From assembly GCA_003160215.1 (NCBI GenBank), contig PLQW01000087.1, forward strand, positions 1-64,000: a stretch of DNA of 64,000 nucleotides, given 5' to 3'. Below, one piece after another: positions 10,470 through 20,347 of this stretch (its first letter is position 1; each line of letters starts with the position of its first letter). Under the pieces are notes generated by a model. That model was given only the letters and a program-made list of their open reading frames with translations, searched no databases and was not told the origin of the DNA. The position numbers were made by a program, and so were the translations under genes. The stretch is from Acidobacteriaceae bacterium (GTDB taxonomy: Bacteria; Acidobacteriota; Terriglobia; Terriglobales; Acidobacteriaceae).

Positions 10470-10757
10470 ATGAGCACACCGGCCCCAGTTAAGATATCCG
10501 TCGTCGCCATCACCCTCCTGTTGGCGATGCCACTTTCGGCGCAACGCTATCAGGGGCGTGACCATCACGTCTTTCATCCACCTGCCCAGACTAAACATCA
10601 GAGCGCGCCGTCTGCTGGCAGCACAGCGCCAACGCGGGCGGCTTCCGCCGGCAACACATCCGCGGCGCGCGGTCATGACTCAAACTTAAACGCCTCGCGT
10701 AACGACACAACGCATACGCAGATGCCATCCAGCACGGACTCGGTTCATCCTCGTTAA
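10470..10757 (+). CDS. Small exported hypothetical protein
   Basis: Hydrophobic N-terminus followed by Ala/Ser/Thr/His-rich low-complexity sequence. Confidence 0.45.
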   Translation: MSTPAPVKISVVAITLLLAMPLSAQRYQGRDHHVFHPPAQTKHQSAPSAGSTAPTRAASAGNTSAARGHDSNLNASRNDTTHTQMPSSTDSVHPR

Positions 10758-10901
10758 GTCGCACACTCAATAATTCAAGCGGAAGTTACCAAACAGACCA
10801 CCCGCGCCATCGAGCGCAGCTTGCGGTATTGGGGACTGGTGCGACCTGATCGACGCATATCGAGAAATCCGTGGCGATGATTTGCTGCCCCGTGTAATCC
10901 T

Positions 10902-12248
10902 TCAGTTTTCTGGCGGAACCTGCAGCGCGGTAGCGGCTTGGATTCCATCCGCAATCTCCGGGAGGATTCCGAGTTTGCGGTAGATTGGCCGTATTAAGGC
11001 TCGAATCTGGGGAAGCTTGCCGATGAACCACAAACCTCCCGCGATACAAAAGAAGCCTCCAATGGCCAGCGTGTAAGGCGCTCCGATGCGGTTCGCTACG
11101 ATGCCGGCGAACAGACTACCGAATGGCGCCATCCCTTGGAATGCCACGGAATAAAAGCTCATCACCCGGCCGCGCTTATCCTCATCCGCAATGGTTTGCA
11201 AAACCGTATTGCTCGCGGCCATCTGCTGCATCATCCCAAAGCCGGTTACTACCATCAGCAGCAGCGAGAGCCAAAGCAGGTGGGAGAAAGAGAAGGCGAT
11301 GAGCGCACCGCCGAAGACACCGGCCATCGTCGGGATAACTCGCCCCAGGCCGAGCACCGACTTTCGCGCCGCCAACCAACCGGCACTGATTAGCGCCCCG
11401 ACGCCGGAAGCACCCATGAGGAATCCCAAGGTGTGCGCTCCGCCGTGCAGCACTCGCGCGGCGAACAGCGGCATCAGTACCGTGTACGGCATGCCAACCA
11501 GGCTGACTAGCCCAAGCAGCAAGAGAATCGAACGGATCGGCACGAACCGCGCAACGTAGCGCCAGCCTTCGCTAAACTCCTGCCACACGGGTTGCCGCGG
11601 CTTGATCTCCTGTTTGCGGGTGATGACCATTGCGAGCAGGGAAGCGATCACCGCGAGATAGCTGAACCCGTCGATCAAGAAGCAGTAACCCTCGCCCGCC
11701 AGAGCGATTACAGCGCCGGCGATGGAGGGCCCAATCAGGCGCGACGCATTTACCATGGATGAATTGAGTGCGATGGCGTTGGACAGGTCTTCCCGGTCCT
11801 CGACCATTTGTATGACGAAGGCCTGCCGGGCCGGCATGTCGAAGGCGTTGATCGCGCCCTGAAACAGACTGAGCAGAATGATGTCAGTCACGGCGATGTG
11901 GTGACTCAAGGCCAGCACGGCCAAACTGAACGACTGCAACATTGACAGCGTTTGGGTGACTACCAGGACGCGGTGGCGGTTCCAGCGATCTACCCAGACC
12001 CCGGCAAACGGTCCCAGCGCGAACACCGGGATCTGTCCCGAAAATCCCACCAAGCCGAGCAAGAAAGCCGAGTTGGTCAGCCGGTACACCAGCCAAGCGG
12101 TCGCGATACGCGTCATCCAGGTGCCGATCAAAGACACCGTCTGCCCGGAGAAAAACAGCGCGTAGTTGCGGTGCCGAAGGGCGCGGATGGCGAACTTCCA
12201 ATCGGACCCGGAAGTGTTGTGTGCGGGCTGTAGGGACTTGTTGGGCAT
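10902..12248 (-). CDS. MFS transporter (EntS-like)
   Basis: Multi-TM; FALGPFAGVWVDRWNRHRVLVVTQ MFS motif; start at MPNKSLQPAHN inferred. Confidence 0.87.
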   Translation of the reverse strand: MPNKSLQPAHNTSGSDWKFAIRALRHRNYALFFSGQTVSLIGTWMTRIATAWLVYRLTNSAFLLGLVGFSGQIPVFALGPFAGVWVDRWNRHRVLVVTQTLSMLQSFSLAVLALSHHIAVTDIILLSLFQGAINAFDMPARQAFVIQMVEDREDLSNAIALNSSMVNASRLIGPSIAGAVIALAGEGYCFLIDGFSYLAVIASLLAMVITRKQEIKPRQPVWQEFSEGWRYVARFVPIRSILLLLGLVSLVGMPYTVLMPLFAARVLHGGAHTLGFLMGASGVGALISAGWLAARKSVLGLGRVIPTMAGVFGGALIAFSFSHLLWLSLLLMVVTGFGMMQQMAASNTVLQTIADEDKRGRVMSFYSVAFQGMAPFGSLFAGIVANRIGAPYTLAIGGFFCIAGGLWFIGKLPQIRALIRPIYRKLGILPEIADGIQAATALQVPPEN

Positions 12249-12265
12249 GCAATCGTTCGGGTCTG

Positions 12266-12970
12266 CTATTGCGAGAGATATTGATCGAGAAAGGACAGGC
12301 TCAAGCTCCAGGATAGTTGCGCGGCGCGCGGATTGTAACTGGAACGCTGATCGCAGAAGAAGCCGTGCTCCGCATCGGAAAAGGTGACCTCTAGCCACGG
12401 CTTTGGAGAAGCCTGCATTCCCTCGGAAACCTGCTGCCGCTGCTCAGACCCGATGTGCTGGTCCTGCCCGCCCCAGAAGAAAAGCATGGGCGCGGAACTT
12501 TTTCCGGCGAGGGCCAACATATCGCCGGTTGCGGCGCCGTAATAAGAGATGGCAGCTTTCAGAGGTACAATGGCGTTCGCAAGAAACGAAACCCGGCCAC
12601 CCATGCAGTAGCCGACGCAGGCGATGCGATCGCCGAAGCGCCCCAGCAGAAATCGATGCGAGGCGCGCACGTCGCTCTGCAGTCCCGGTGTCGTTGTTTG
12701 TTTCGCAATAGGCAGCGCGCTGGCTATATCGTCGTACCTGCCTTCGAACCCAGGCGCAATGCGGTGATACAGCTCGGGAGCCAGGGCAGCGTAGCCGAGC
12801 TTCGCAAATCGCTCCGTGACGTCGCGGATGTGCGAGTTCACGCCGAAGGCCTCCTGAAAGACCATCAGGCCGGCTTTTGGCGTTCCATTCTCTGGCAATG
12901 CAAACCAGGCGCGCATGGTTGTTCCGTCTTCAACATGTAGTTCGATATACTGCGAAACGATCTCTGGCAT
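12266..12970 (-). CDS. Dienelactone hydrolase family protein
   Basis: MVFQEAFGVNSHIRDVTERFAKLGYAALAPELYHR...CVGYCMGGRVSFLAN nucleophile Cys, DAEHGFFCD. Confidence 0.9.
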   Translation of the reverse strand: MPEIVSQYIELHVEDGTTMRAWFALPENGTPKAGLMVFQEAFGVNSHIRDVTERFAKLGYAALAPELYHRIAPGFEGRYDDIASALPIAKQTTTPGLQSDVRASHRFLLGRFGDRIACVGYCMGGRVSFLANAIVPLKAAISYYGAATGDMLALAGKSSAPMLFFWGGQDQHIGSEQRQQVSEGMQASPKPWLEVTFSDAEHGFFCDQRSSYNPRAAQLSWSLSLSFLDQYLSQ

Positions 12971-13152
12971 TGGTTCTGACTCCTCATTCAGTATCTAAAG
13001 ATTACATAAGATGCCCCGGGAGCATTTTCCGCTACGCGTGTCGGGAGACCTGCTTGTACGGCGCTGCTCCCTGCGAATCCAGTTGCTCCGGTCGCAGCCT
13101 TATTCAGTAACCGGAAATTAACATTAGCTCCGGGGCCGTCGTTATAAAATCA

Positions 13153-13512
13153 GTGGCTATGCAAGATAAGCCTCTGCAAATAGAAAAGGTCGCGGACCCA
13201 GATGAGACCGCTGTGGTGCTCCGGATCCACGGCCCACTTTTGTTGGGAAACTTTTTTCCGCTTCAAACCGAGGTCAGGGCAGACTCTTCCAACCTGCTAA
13301 TCATTGACGTGGCCGACATGCCATACATCGATTCCGCGGGCATCGGTTGCCTGGTCGGAGCCCACGTTTCAAGGGAAAACTCGGGCCGCAAGTTAATCAT
13401 CGTAGGCGCCAATGAACGGCTGCTGACTTCGTTGAAGGTCACCAAAGTAGACCAACTCTTTACCTTTGCCCCCACGGTGGAACAGGCCCGCGCGCAAGCC
13501 GGCGGAGCCTAA
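13153..13512 (+). CDS. STAS-domain anti-sigma-factor antagonist
   Basis: LLIIDVADMPYIDSAGIGCLVGAHVS (conserved DSAGIG). Confidence 0.85.
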   Translation: MAMQDKPLQIEKVADPDETAVVLRIHGPLLLGNFFPLQTEVRADSSNLLIIDVADMPYIDSAGIGCLVGAHVSRENSGRKLIIVGANERLLTSLKVTKVDQLFTFAPTVEQARAQAGGA

Positions 13513-13681
13513 TCCCCGCGATTTTCCGCCAACGGCTCTCGTATTTGAGCAGCCAGTTCCAAGCTCTGATAAACTCTTGCCCGGCATGTGGGCTCGACGT
13601 CCGTCGCTCAGTCGCGAGCATCCCTAAGACCATAGATAGCGCGCAGCTCCGGCGGCGGTGCCCGGCATGAGGAGGTTGTTC

Positions 13682-15184
13682 ATGTCTACCGCAGTAAGTA
13701 CGGCGCAAATGCATAATCGTGTTCAGGAGTTCGTCAGCAGGCCGCGCAAGATGTTCATCGATGGAAAATGGGTCGAGGCGGCCTCCGGGAAAACCTTCCC
13801 GACCTATAACCCCGCTACTGGAGAAGTTTTGGCGCAGATTGCCGAAGGCGATCGCGAGGACATTGATCGCGCGGTGAAAGCGGCGCGCAAGGCCTTCGAG
13901 AGCGGCCCCTGGCCTGAGATGACGGCCTCGCAGCGTGGCCGCCTGATATGGAAGCTGGGTGACTTGATCGAGGAGCACCTGGAAGAATTCGCACAGCTCG
14001 AAAGTTTGGATAACGGCAAACCGCTGTCGGTCGCGCGTGTCGCCGATGTGCCGCTGGCGGCTGATCTGTTCCGCTACATGGCAGGGTGGGTCACCAAGAT
14101 CGAGGGCAACACGATCCCGATTTCGGCGTCGTCGAAGCACGTGAAGTACTTTGCGTATACCCGGCGCGAGCCCGTCGGAGTGGTGGGACAGATTATCCCC
14201 TGGAATTTCCCGCTGTTGATGGCGGCGTGGAAGCTTGGTCCGGCGCTGGCGACAGGCTGCACCGTGGTGTTGAAGCCGGCAGAGCAGACTCCGCTGAGCG
14301 CGCTGTTGTTGGCGGAGCTAATTGCAGAGGCGGGTTTTCCAGACGGGGTGGTGAACGTGGTGCCGGGTTACGGCGAGACGGCAGGAGCTGCGTTGGCGTC
14401 GCATCCTGAAGTGGATAAAATCGCCTTCACCGGTTCCACCGAGGTCGGCAAGTTGATTTTGCAGGCGGCGGCCGGCAATCTGAAGAAGGTTTCCCTCGAA
14501 CTGGGTGGCAAGTCGCCTAACCTGGTCTTTGCGGATGCCGACATGAAGGCGACCATCCCCGGAGCGGCGGGGGCCATCTTCTTCAATCACGGTCAATGCT
14601 GCTGCGCTGGATCGCGGCTGTACGTCGAGCAGAGCATTTTCGACCATGTGGTGCACGGCGTGGCCGAGCAGGCCAAGAAGATCAAACTAGGACCCGGCTT
14701 CGATCCCGAAACCTCAATGGGGCCGCTGGTTTCCGAAGAGCAGATGAACCGTGTCTGCAGTTATCTCGAGATTGGGCTCAGTGAAGGCGCCGAAGCGGTT
14801 GTGGGCGGACACAAGCGGCCGGGGTCGGGATATTTTGTGGAGCCGACGGTGATGGTAAAGACAAAGCCCGACATGAAAGTGGTTCGTGAAGAAATCTTTG
14901 GGCCGGTGGTTTGCGCCATGCCTTTCCGCGATGTAGACAAGCTGATTGCCGAAGCCAACCAGAGCGAGTACGGCCTGGCGGCGGCGGTGTGGACTCGCGA
15001 TATCAGCAAGGCGCACCGGATTGCCGAGAAGCTGCGCGCCGGCACGGTGTGGATCAACTGCTACAACGTGTTCGACGCAGCCCTGCCCTTCGGCGGATAC
15101 AAGCAGTCGGGCTGGGGCCGCGAGATGGGCCACGAAGTATTGGAGCTTTACACCGAGGTCAAGGCGGTCTGCGCCGCGATCTAG
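13682..15184 (+). CDS. Aldehyde dehydrogenase family protein
   Basis: [63 protein letters not shown]. Confidence 0.95.
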   Translation: MSTAVSTAQMHNRVQEFVSRPRKMFIDGKWVEAASGKTFPTYNPATGEVLAQIAEGDREDIDRAVKAARKAFESGPWPEMTASQRGRLIWKLGDLIEEHLEEFAQLESLDNGKPLSVARVADVPLAADLFRYMAGWVTKIEGNTIPISASSKHVKYFAYTRREPVGVVGQIIPWNFPLLMAAWKLGPALATGCTVVLKPAEQTPLSALLLAELIAEAGFPDGVVNVVPGYGETAGAALASHPEVDKIAFTGSTEVGKLILQAAAGNLKKVSLELGGKSPNLVFADADMKATIPGAAGAIFFNHGQCCCAGSRLYVEQSIFDHVVHGVAEQAKKIKLGPGFDPETSMGPLVSEEQMNRVCSYLEIGLSEGAEAVVGGHKRPGSGYFVEPTVMVKTKPDMKVVREEIFGPVVCAMPFRDVDKLIAEANQSEYGLAAAVWTRDISKAHRIAEKLRAGTVWINCYNVFDAALPFGGYKQSGWGREMGHEVLELYTEVKAVCAAI

Positions 15185-15274
15185 GAAATCAAGGGAGGAG
15201 GTGCAAAATAGGGCGCGTCCGAGTCGAAGGATCTGCGGTTGGCCTGACGGGAGGCCATCGAACCAGGCGACGTC

Positions 15275-16126
15275 CTATGCCTTGCGCGCGTTCTTAATCG
15301 CAGAAGGTTGAAGACATCCGGTCCTGGTTTTTCGCGGCCCACTTCCGGCAGCGCTCTGTTCTATCGAAATCGGCAACATCGAACACAGCGGGCAAACCTC
15401 ACACTTGGGCTGCTGTTTCAGGCAATGGTGTTTTCCCACCTGTACCAGCAATCCGTGCATTTCGTTGTAAACCTGCGCCAGCGGACTGCGTTGCGCGGTG
15501 CTCATCGCCGATGCCTCGTGAACTTGTGGCCGTGCCTGTTGTCTCGGCCGGTGCGACTCTACCGGCTGTTCGCGCTGCAAAGCGCGCTGAATGAGGTTGC
15601 GAACCTCGTCGTATTTTGCGTTGGCGCTCACTGCCTGATGTCGCTCCAGAAGACGGCGAGTGTAGGCGTCAACTACGAAGGCTTCGTGATTGCCCGCATA
15701 CAGCAGGACCGAGTCTGCCGTCTCCGGCCCGATACCGTTCTGGGTGAGCAGTTCCTGGCGTAGCTGTTCGGTAGGAGTAGCGAACATCTGCTTCAGCGAG
15801 CCGCCGTAGCGCGCCTCGAGAAACGCGACGAAGCTCTTCAGCCGTTGTGCTTTCTGCCGAAAGTAGCCCGAGGAGCGGACCAGCTCTTCCAGCCTCGGCA
15901 GCCCCAGTTCGCGAATGCCTGCGACGCTGAGCACTCCCGCTGAGCGCAGGTTGGCCATAGCGCGCTCGACGTTGGTCCACGAAGTGTTCTGCGTGAGAAT
16001 CGCTCCAACGATCACTTCAAACGGAGTCTCTGCCGGCCACCAGTGCTGGCGTCCCCAGGTGCGCGAAAGCTTGCGATAGATCGCGCGCACCGTGGCTTCC
16101 GGCCGGCTGCCTGATTTGGGTTTCAC
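15275..16126 (-). CDS. Endonuclease III-like HhH-GPD DNA glycosylase with FeS cluster
   Basis: VGAILTQNTSWTNVERAMANL, NGIGPETADSVLLYAGNHEAFVVDAYTRRLLER, CLKQQPKCEVCPLC. Confidence 0.88.
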   Translation of the reverse strand: MKPKSGSRPEATVRAIYRKLSRTWGRQHWWPAETPFEVIVGAILTQNTSWTNVERAMANLRSAGVLSVAGIRELGLPRLEELVRSSGYFRQKAQRLKSFVAFLEARYGGSLKQMFATPTEQLRQELLTQNGIGPETADSVLLYAGNHEAFVVDAYTRRLLERHQAVSANAKYDEVRNLIQRALQREQPVESHRPRQQARPQVHEASAMSTAQRSPLAQVYNEMHGLLVQVGKHHCLKQQPKCEVCPLCSMLPISIEQSAAGSGPRKTRTGCLQPSAIKNARKA

Positions 16127-16488
16127 TCCGCGGACTGCTTACCTTGTTTCAGTTGTTGCTTCCATCCCAGAATGCGGGCCTTGTTGGCCTCCGCCTCGGC
16201 TTCCGGAACCATGCCCTTGCGCTGATACAAGATGGAGAGGCTGGTGTGTGCGAGCACATCGTCGGGGTCGAGCTCGGCGATGCGATTGGCGACCTCGATC
16301 GCTTTATCGAGCTGCTCCGTGTCCTGGTAAACACGCGCCAGGCCATGCATCGCGTCGAGGAAGGAAGGATCGGCGGCGATGGCGGCCTCGTATTCGGTAA
16401 TAGCTTCCTCGTGGTGCCCTTCGGCGTACAGGTCGAGGGCCGCGTAATAATGGTCTTCCGCAGTTTGTCGGGATTGGTGGTAGGTCAT
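16123..16488 (-). CDS. TPR-repeat protein
   Basis: Tandem TPR helices AITEYEAAIAADPSFLDAMHGLARVYQDTEQLDKAIEVANRIAELDPDD. Confidence 0.8.
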   Translation of the reverse strand: MTYHQSRQTAEDHYYAALDLYAEGHHEEAITEYEAAIAADPSFLDAMHGLARVYQDTEQLDKAIEVANRIAELDPDDVLAHTSLSILYQRKGMVPEAEAEANKARILGWKQQLKQGKQSAE

Positions 16489-16616
16489 CCGAGGTATCGC
16501 GGCTCCGGCCTGAGTTTAGCAGGATGCCCCATCCTTCGCGAAGCCGAGCGGTGGGAAACGAAAAATGTCAGACGTCAAGGGGCGGGAACCGCGTCGCCGA
16601 TATACTGATTACACCT

Positions 16617-16850
16617 ATGCATTACATCCTGCGCTTCTTGTGGAATGCGACTCGCGGCCATCGTCTCGCCCCTTGGCGCAGCCCCTACTTGCGCTGGAGA
16701 ATTGAAACCTACACCGGCATCAAGATGCAGAGCATCGGCTTTCTCGAATTTCTTGGATTCACATGGCGCGAGCGGGTGGAGCTGTTTCGCTTTTTGAAGT
16801 GGACAGGCGAAATGGAACGCTATGCCCGGGTCAAGCCGAAGAACCCTTAA
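16617..16850 (+). CDS. Hypothetical protein
   Basis: 77-aa ORF from ATG 16617; no antisense competitor of note. Confidence 0.5.
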   Translation: MHYILRFLWNATRGHRLAPWRSPYLRWRIETYTGIKMQSIGFLEFLGFTWRERVELFRFLKWTGEMERYARVKPKNP

Positions 16851-16878
16851 AGCAAGGGTGACCCCTAAACATTACCGT

Positions 16879-17283
16879 TCACCAGATTGTCTGCAACATA
16901 GGACTGCAACGTAGCTTTTCATCGGCGGTGACCAGCGGGAGTTGTTCGACAACCGATGTCGCTCCGATCAGCCGATCGGCTGGATCTTTTGGGTATTCGT
17001 CAGGAAACTGGACAGCCGTGCTTGCAATGGCCGGAGTGACCCGTTTGACGGACACAGGTGAGGACATTTCGTGAATGAAAGCATCAATCGTGCCCGTGAT
17101 CTGTATTCTTCCCCGCCGCGCCAGCAACGCGATCTCCCAGAGAGTGATATCCGAAATGTACAAGATACCCCTGCTTCGCGCATCTTGAATGGCCGCAATC
17201 GCTGCTTTGGAGACACGATCCGGATCAAGCGACATCCAGACGAGGACGTGTGTGTCCAAGAGAATCACTTCAGCGCTTCCCAA
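16879..17283 (-). CDS. PIN-domain (VapC-type) toxin
   Basis: VILLDTHVLVWMSLDPDRVS...ISDITLWEIALLARRGRI...DPADRLIGATSVVEQLPLVTADEKL. Confidence 0.9.
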   Translation of the reverse strand: MGSAEVILLDTHVLVWMSLDPDRVSKAAIAAIQDARSRGILYISDITLWEIALLARRGRIQITGTIDAFIHEMSSPVSVKRVTPAIASTAVQFPDEYPKDPADRLIGATSVVEQLPLVTADEKLRCSPMLQTIW

Positions 17284-17498
17284 TCCTCGAGCGGTGTAAC
17301 CGGCGAAACGATGTCCCCAACGATCTTCGCCTTCCCGGCCATGTACCCGAAAATGCTTTCGTCCTTCATTTCAGCTGGCACGAGCTTGACCACAGGCTTG
17401 CCATGTTTTGTAACTAGAACGGGCTCACCCGTAGCTTGTACTTCGTCCATGACAGCGAGGCAGCGCGTCTTGAATTTTCCAGCGGGAATCTGCTTCAC
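17265..17498 (-). CDS. Phd/YefM-type antitoxin
   Basis: MKQIPAGKFKTRCLAVMDEVQATGEPVLVTKHGKPVVKLVPAE; overlaps PIN toxin start. Confidence 0.9.
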   Translation of the reverse strand: MKQIPAGKFKTRCLAVMDEVQATGEPVLVTKHGKPVVKLVPAEMKDESIFGYMAGKAKIVGDIVSPVTPLEDWEALK

Positions 17499-17580
17499 GG
17501 CGCTTCTCCGATTAAGACCATAGTCATCTTACCATAGTCTTATCTCTTGGCGAGCGGCAGATGAGCCAATAGAAGCCACG

Positions 17581-18387
17581 CTAAGCCCCCAACACCACCC
17601 CCACCGGCGTTCCCATTCCCGATGCAAGCTTCTCCGCAGCCGAGGCTTGCTTCGCAGCGATTTCCAAATAGCCCGAGCTGCCGACGATGGCGAAGAACTC
17701 ATCCTCTCCACCTTCCGCGTAGGAACGGCACACGTGCGTAATCGTCTGGCCAGCAACCAGGATGCTCACCGCAAGAGGCGTATTTGCGAACAACACCGGC
17801 GCCTCTTGCTCACTGATGTTGGTGATCAGGTTGCCGAACTTGTCCACCTTGATCACCACGCCACGCAGGCTGTTCTCGCCGATGCGCTCCACGGCGGGCA
17901 GCGTGAGGCGCGCATAGTCGGAAATCTCCGGCCCGAACTCGGCCGGCGCAACACCCTTGCTCAACCATCCTGCCACCGGCGAGAAGACGTCGCGACCGTG
18001 AAAGGTTCGGCTTACCGGCTGGAGGAAATAGCGCTCCGCAGTGATGTGACGCACGCTGAATTTCGGCTCCCGCATCTCGACCAACGAGAGCACTCCGTTG
18101 TCCGGCGCGACGAAGATGTAGTCATCGGTCTCGACGATGATGGGCCGACGCGTGCCGCCAACCCCGGGATCGACCACCACCACGTGCACTGTGCGTGGCG
18201 GAAAGAAGCGATACGCCTGCGCGATTGTCCATGCGCCGTCGAACACGTCGTAAGAAGCTACGGCGTGGCAAACGTCAACCGCGGTTGTTTCTGGATGGAT
18301 GTTGAGCACCACGCCATGCATGATGCCTACGAACGGATCGTTCAGCCCGAAGTCGGTGGTGAAGGTGACAATGCGCGTGTCGGACAT
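17581..18387 (-). CDS. SAM hydroxide adenosyltransferase (DUF62 family)
   Basis: IVTFTTDFGLNDPFVGIMHGVVLNIHPE...VHVVVVDPGVGGTRRPIIVETDDYIFVAPDNGVL. Confidence 0.9.
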   Translation of the reverse strand: MSDTRIVTFTTDFGLNDPFVGIMHGVVLNIHPETTAVDVCHAVASYDVFDGAWTIAQAYRFFPPRTVHVVVVDPGVGGTRRPIIVETDDYIFVAPDNGVLSLVEMREPKFSVRHITAERYFLQPVSRTFHGRDVFSPVAGWLSKGVAPAEFGPEISDYARLTLPAVERIGENSLRGVVIKVDKFGNLITNISEQEAPVLFANTPLAVSILVAGQTITHVCRSYAEGGEDEFFAIVGSSGYLEIAAKQASAAEKLASGMGTPVGVVLGA

Positions 18388-18446
18388 GCACTCGCAAAGT
18401 ATTCGCAGCGGAAGCCAGAGTCAAGCCCGCCGGCTTGTTGGACCGC

Positions 18447-19934
18447 CTACCACGTCCCCATGCGCAGGACCAACCCGGTTGTAACCTGCAGCCCATTCTG
18501 ATAATTCATGCCGTTCAGATCTTGCGTCCAGGAATGTGAATACTCCAGGTTGGCGACCCGGAAGGCCAGGGCGTTGTTGATCTTGTAGTCCACTCCTGTT
18601 CCGGCGGCGACTGCGAACCCATTCGTCTCCCAGTCCTGCGTGTACAACGCATGCATGGCGTAGAGGTTCTCGTTTGGAATCACACCTCCGAACAGCGCGA
18701 GTTTTTTATCAGGGTACATCCTCTCCTGGGTGAGCTTGGCTCCGCCAACCAGGAACTGTGCGTGGGCGTTCCAGCGGCCAGCCGTCGAGGGCGTCCAGCG
18801 GGGTCCGATCATATAACTCAACGAATCGCCGCTGAGATTCGTCGGAAGGTCCAGCAGCTTGCAACCGTTAACGTCCACCACGATCTGCCATTCGGGGGCA
18901 ACTCGGAACGCTATCGAGCTCCCACCGCCTATACACGATCCCTTGGCGCCACTACCGAGATAGGTTCGGAAGTTGGGAGTCATAGTAAATTCAAAGGGTG
19001 CTACACCGGGCGGCGGGTTGACCGGAACCCTGGCCGTGTCTCGCTCCAGGGCAGTCTTCGCCGCGGCCGCTTCAGGATAGGGCTTGAATACGCCCGGCCG
19101 GTCGTCACGGTGCCAGGGAACCATACCATTCATCACGTTGGCCATCGAACGCGAGGGATTCAACCCTGAACGGACCAGCAACCGAACATACGGATTGCGG
19201 TTATGAGCTTCCAGAGCCGTTATGACATAACGGTCCAACGAGTCTTCGGCAAGCGTCCATCCTAGGCCGACTGTCGGCGTGATGACATGGTCCACAAATC
19301 CCTGCTGTGGAAAGAACGCCTGGACGTGTCCGATGGAAGCTTCGCTAATCGGACCGATTTCGAATTGCACGCTGTAAAGGTAGGAAAATGCCGCGCCGCG
19401 GAGCTTCTCCTTCCAGTACCGGGAGTTCTCTCCGAACACGACGTCGCGGTAAGCGCGGTCACTATGTTGCCATATGAATCCGGCCACCGCGCCTTGCATT
19501 GGGTGACCGATGTAGTTGACGTAGAACGGGTCGCCGTCGGCCCATCCGTGCAGGTTGCCGGCCGACGCTAGATAGCCAGGCCAAAAGGGCGTGTCGAAAG
19601 CGTCACGGGTTCCCCATTCGGTGGCGTACCGGAACACATGCTCGACGGTCAGGAATGCAAACGATCCTTCGGCCAAGTGCAACCAGTCAATTCCCGTTTC
19701 GCGTTTGGGACTGGCTGGCACTGCGACGATGCCTGTCGCGGACGCAGTAGCCACACCGCCCGAATCGACTGAGTTGTTCAGGGAACTGGATAACCGTTCA
19801 GCCGGCAGAGACACCTCGGACGGGTCGCGGGGAATCGCTAGTACCGCCTGTGCGCGAACATAAGCAGCACTGCTGAAATACAACAAGGCCAGGCAAACGG
19901 CGAGGACGAATCGCCCTCTGGTCAACATCGTCAT
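18447..19934 (-). CDS. Exported protein with C-terminal acyloxyacyl-hydrolase/PagL-like outer-membrane domain
   Basis: Signal peptide after MTMLTRGRF; C-terminal FRTYLGSGAKGSCIGGGSSIAFRVAPEWQIVVDVNGC... MIGPRWTPSTAGRWNAHAQFLVGGAKLT. Confidence 0.6.
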   Translation of the reverse strand: MTMLTRGRFVLAVCLALLYFSSAAYVRAQAVLAIPRDPSEVSLPAERLSSSLNNSVDSGGVATASATGIVAVPASPKRETGIDWLHLAEGSFAFLTVEHVFRYATEWGTRDAFDTPFWPGYLASAGNLHGWADGDPFYVNYIGHPMQGAVAGFIWQHSDRAYRDVVFGENSRYWKEKLRGAAFSYLYSVQFEIGPISEASIGHVQAFFPQQGFVDHVITPTVGLGWTLAEDSLDRYVITALEAHNRNPYVRLLVRSGLNPSRSMANVMNGMVPWHRDDRPGVFKPYPEAAAAKTALERDTARVPVNPPPGVAPFEFTMTPNFRTYLGSGAKGSCIGGGSSIAFRVAPEWQIVVDVNGCKLLDLPTNLSGDSLSYMIGPRWTPSTAGRWNAHAQFLVGGAKLTQERMYPDKKLALFGGVIPNENLYAMHALYTQDWETNGFAVAAGTGVDYKINNALAFRVANLEYSHSWTQDLNGMNYQNGLQVTTGLVLRMGTW

Positions 19935-20062
19935 ATCGCACAGCCTATTAATAGATTTCAGGGTCAATCGTGTGTCAATAGAATGCATCATTTGTCCACG
20001 TTTAGGAACTAGGAGAATTATCGTCTGATCAGTCGATTGACCTTAGATTTCGCGTTGGTTCG

Positions 20063-20093
20063 GAGCAAAGAAAAGCCACCCTGAAAGGTGGCT
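20063..20093 (-). terminator. Rho-independent terminator
   Basis: Minus strand agccacc-tttcag-ggtggct followed by ttttctttg; lies downstream of the 20114-20263 ORF. Confidence 0.75.
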
Positions 20094-20113
20094 GTTGGAT
20101 CAGTCCTTTGGTC

Positions 20114-20263
20114 TTACCGTATGCTCACGTCGCCGGAGCCGCTGGAAACTTCTACGTCGGGGCCTCCGCGATCGAAGTGACCTTCGGCGCGGGCGTGCAG
20201 CAGCACCGGGGCTAACAGGAGAGTAACGAGAAGAAGACGAAGGGCAGTGCAGTATTTTTTCAT
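20114..20263 (-). CDS. Small exported peptide
   Basis: 49-aa ORF with signal peptide MKKYCTALRLLLVTLLLAPVLLHARAEG and a downstream terminator. Confidence 0.5.
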   Translation of the reverse strand: MKKYCTALRLLLVTLLLAPVLLHARAEGHFDRGGPDVEVSSGSGDVSIR

Positions 20264-20347
20264 ATTGCCTCGCCGGAATATTGAACCGATGGCGTGACAA
20301 GAAATCGGGCTGCCGTTGCCGGCAGCCCAAGGGAGCACTGACCCAGG

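Noticed and set aside
17647-18501. Plus-strand 284-aa ORF
   Set aside because: Antisense to the SAM hydroxide adenosyltransferase gene.
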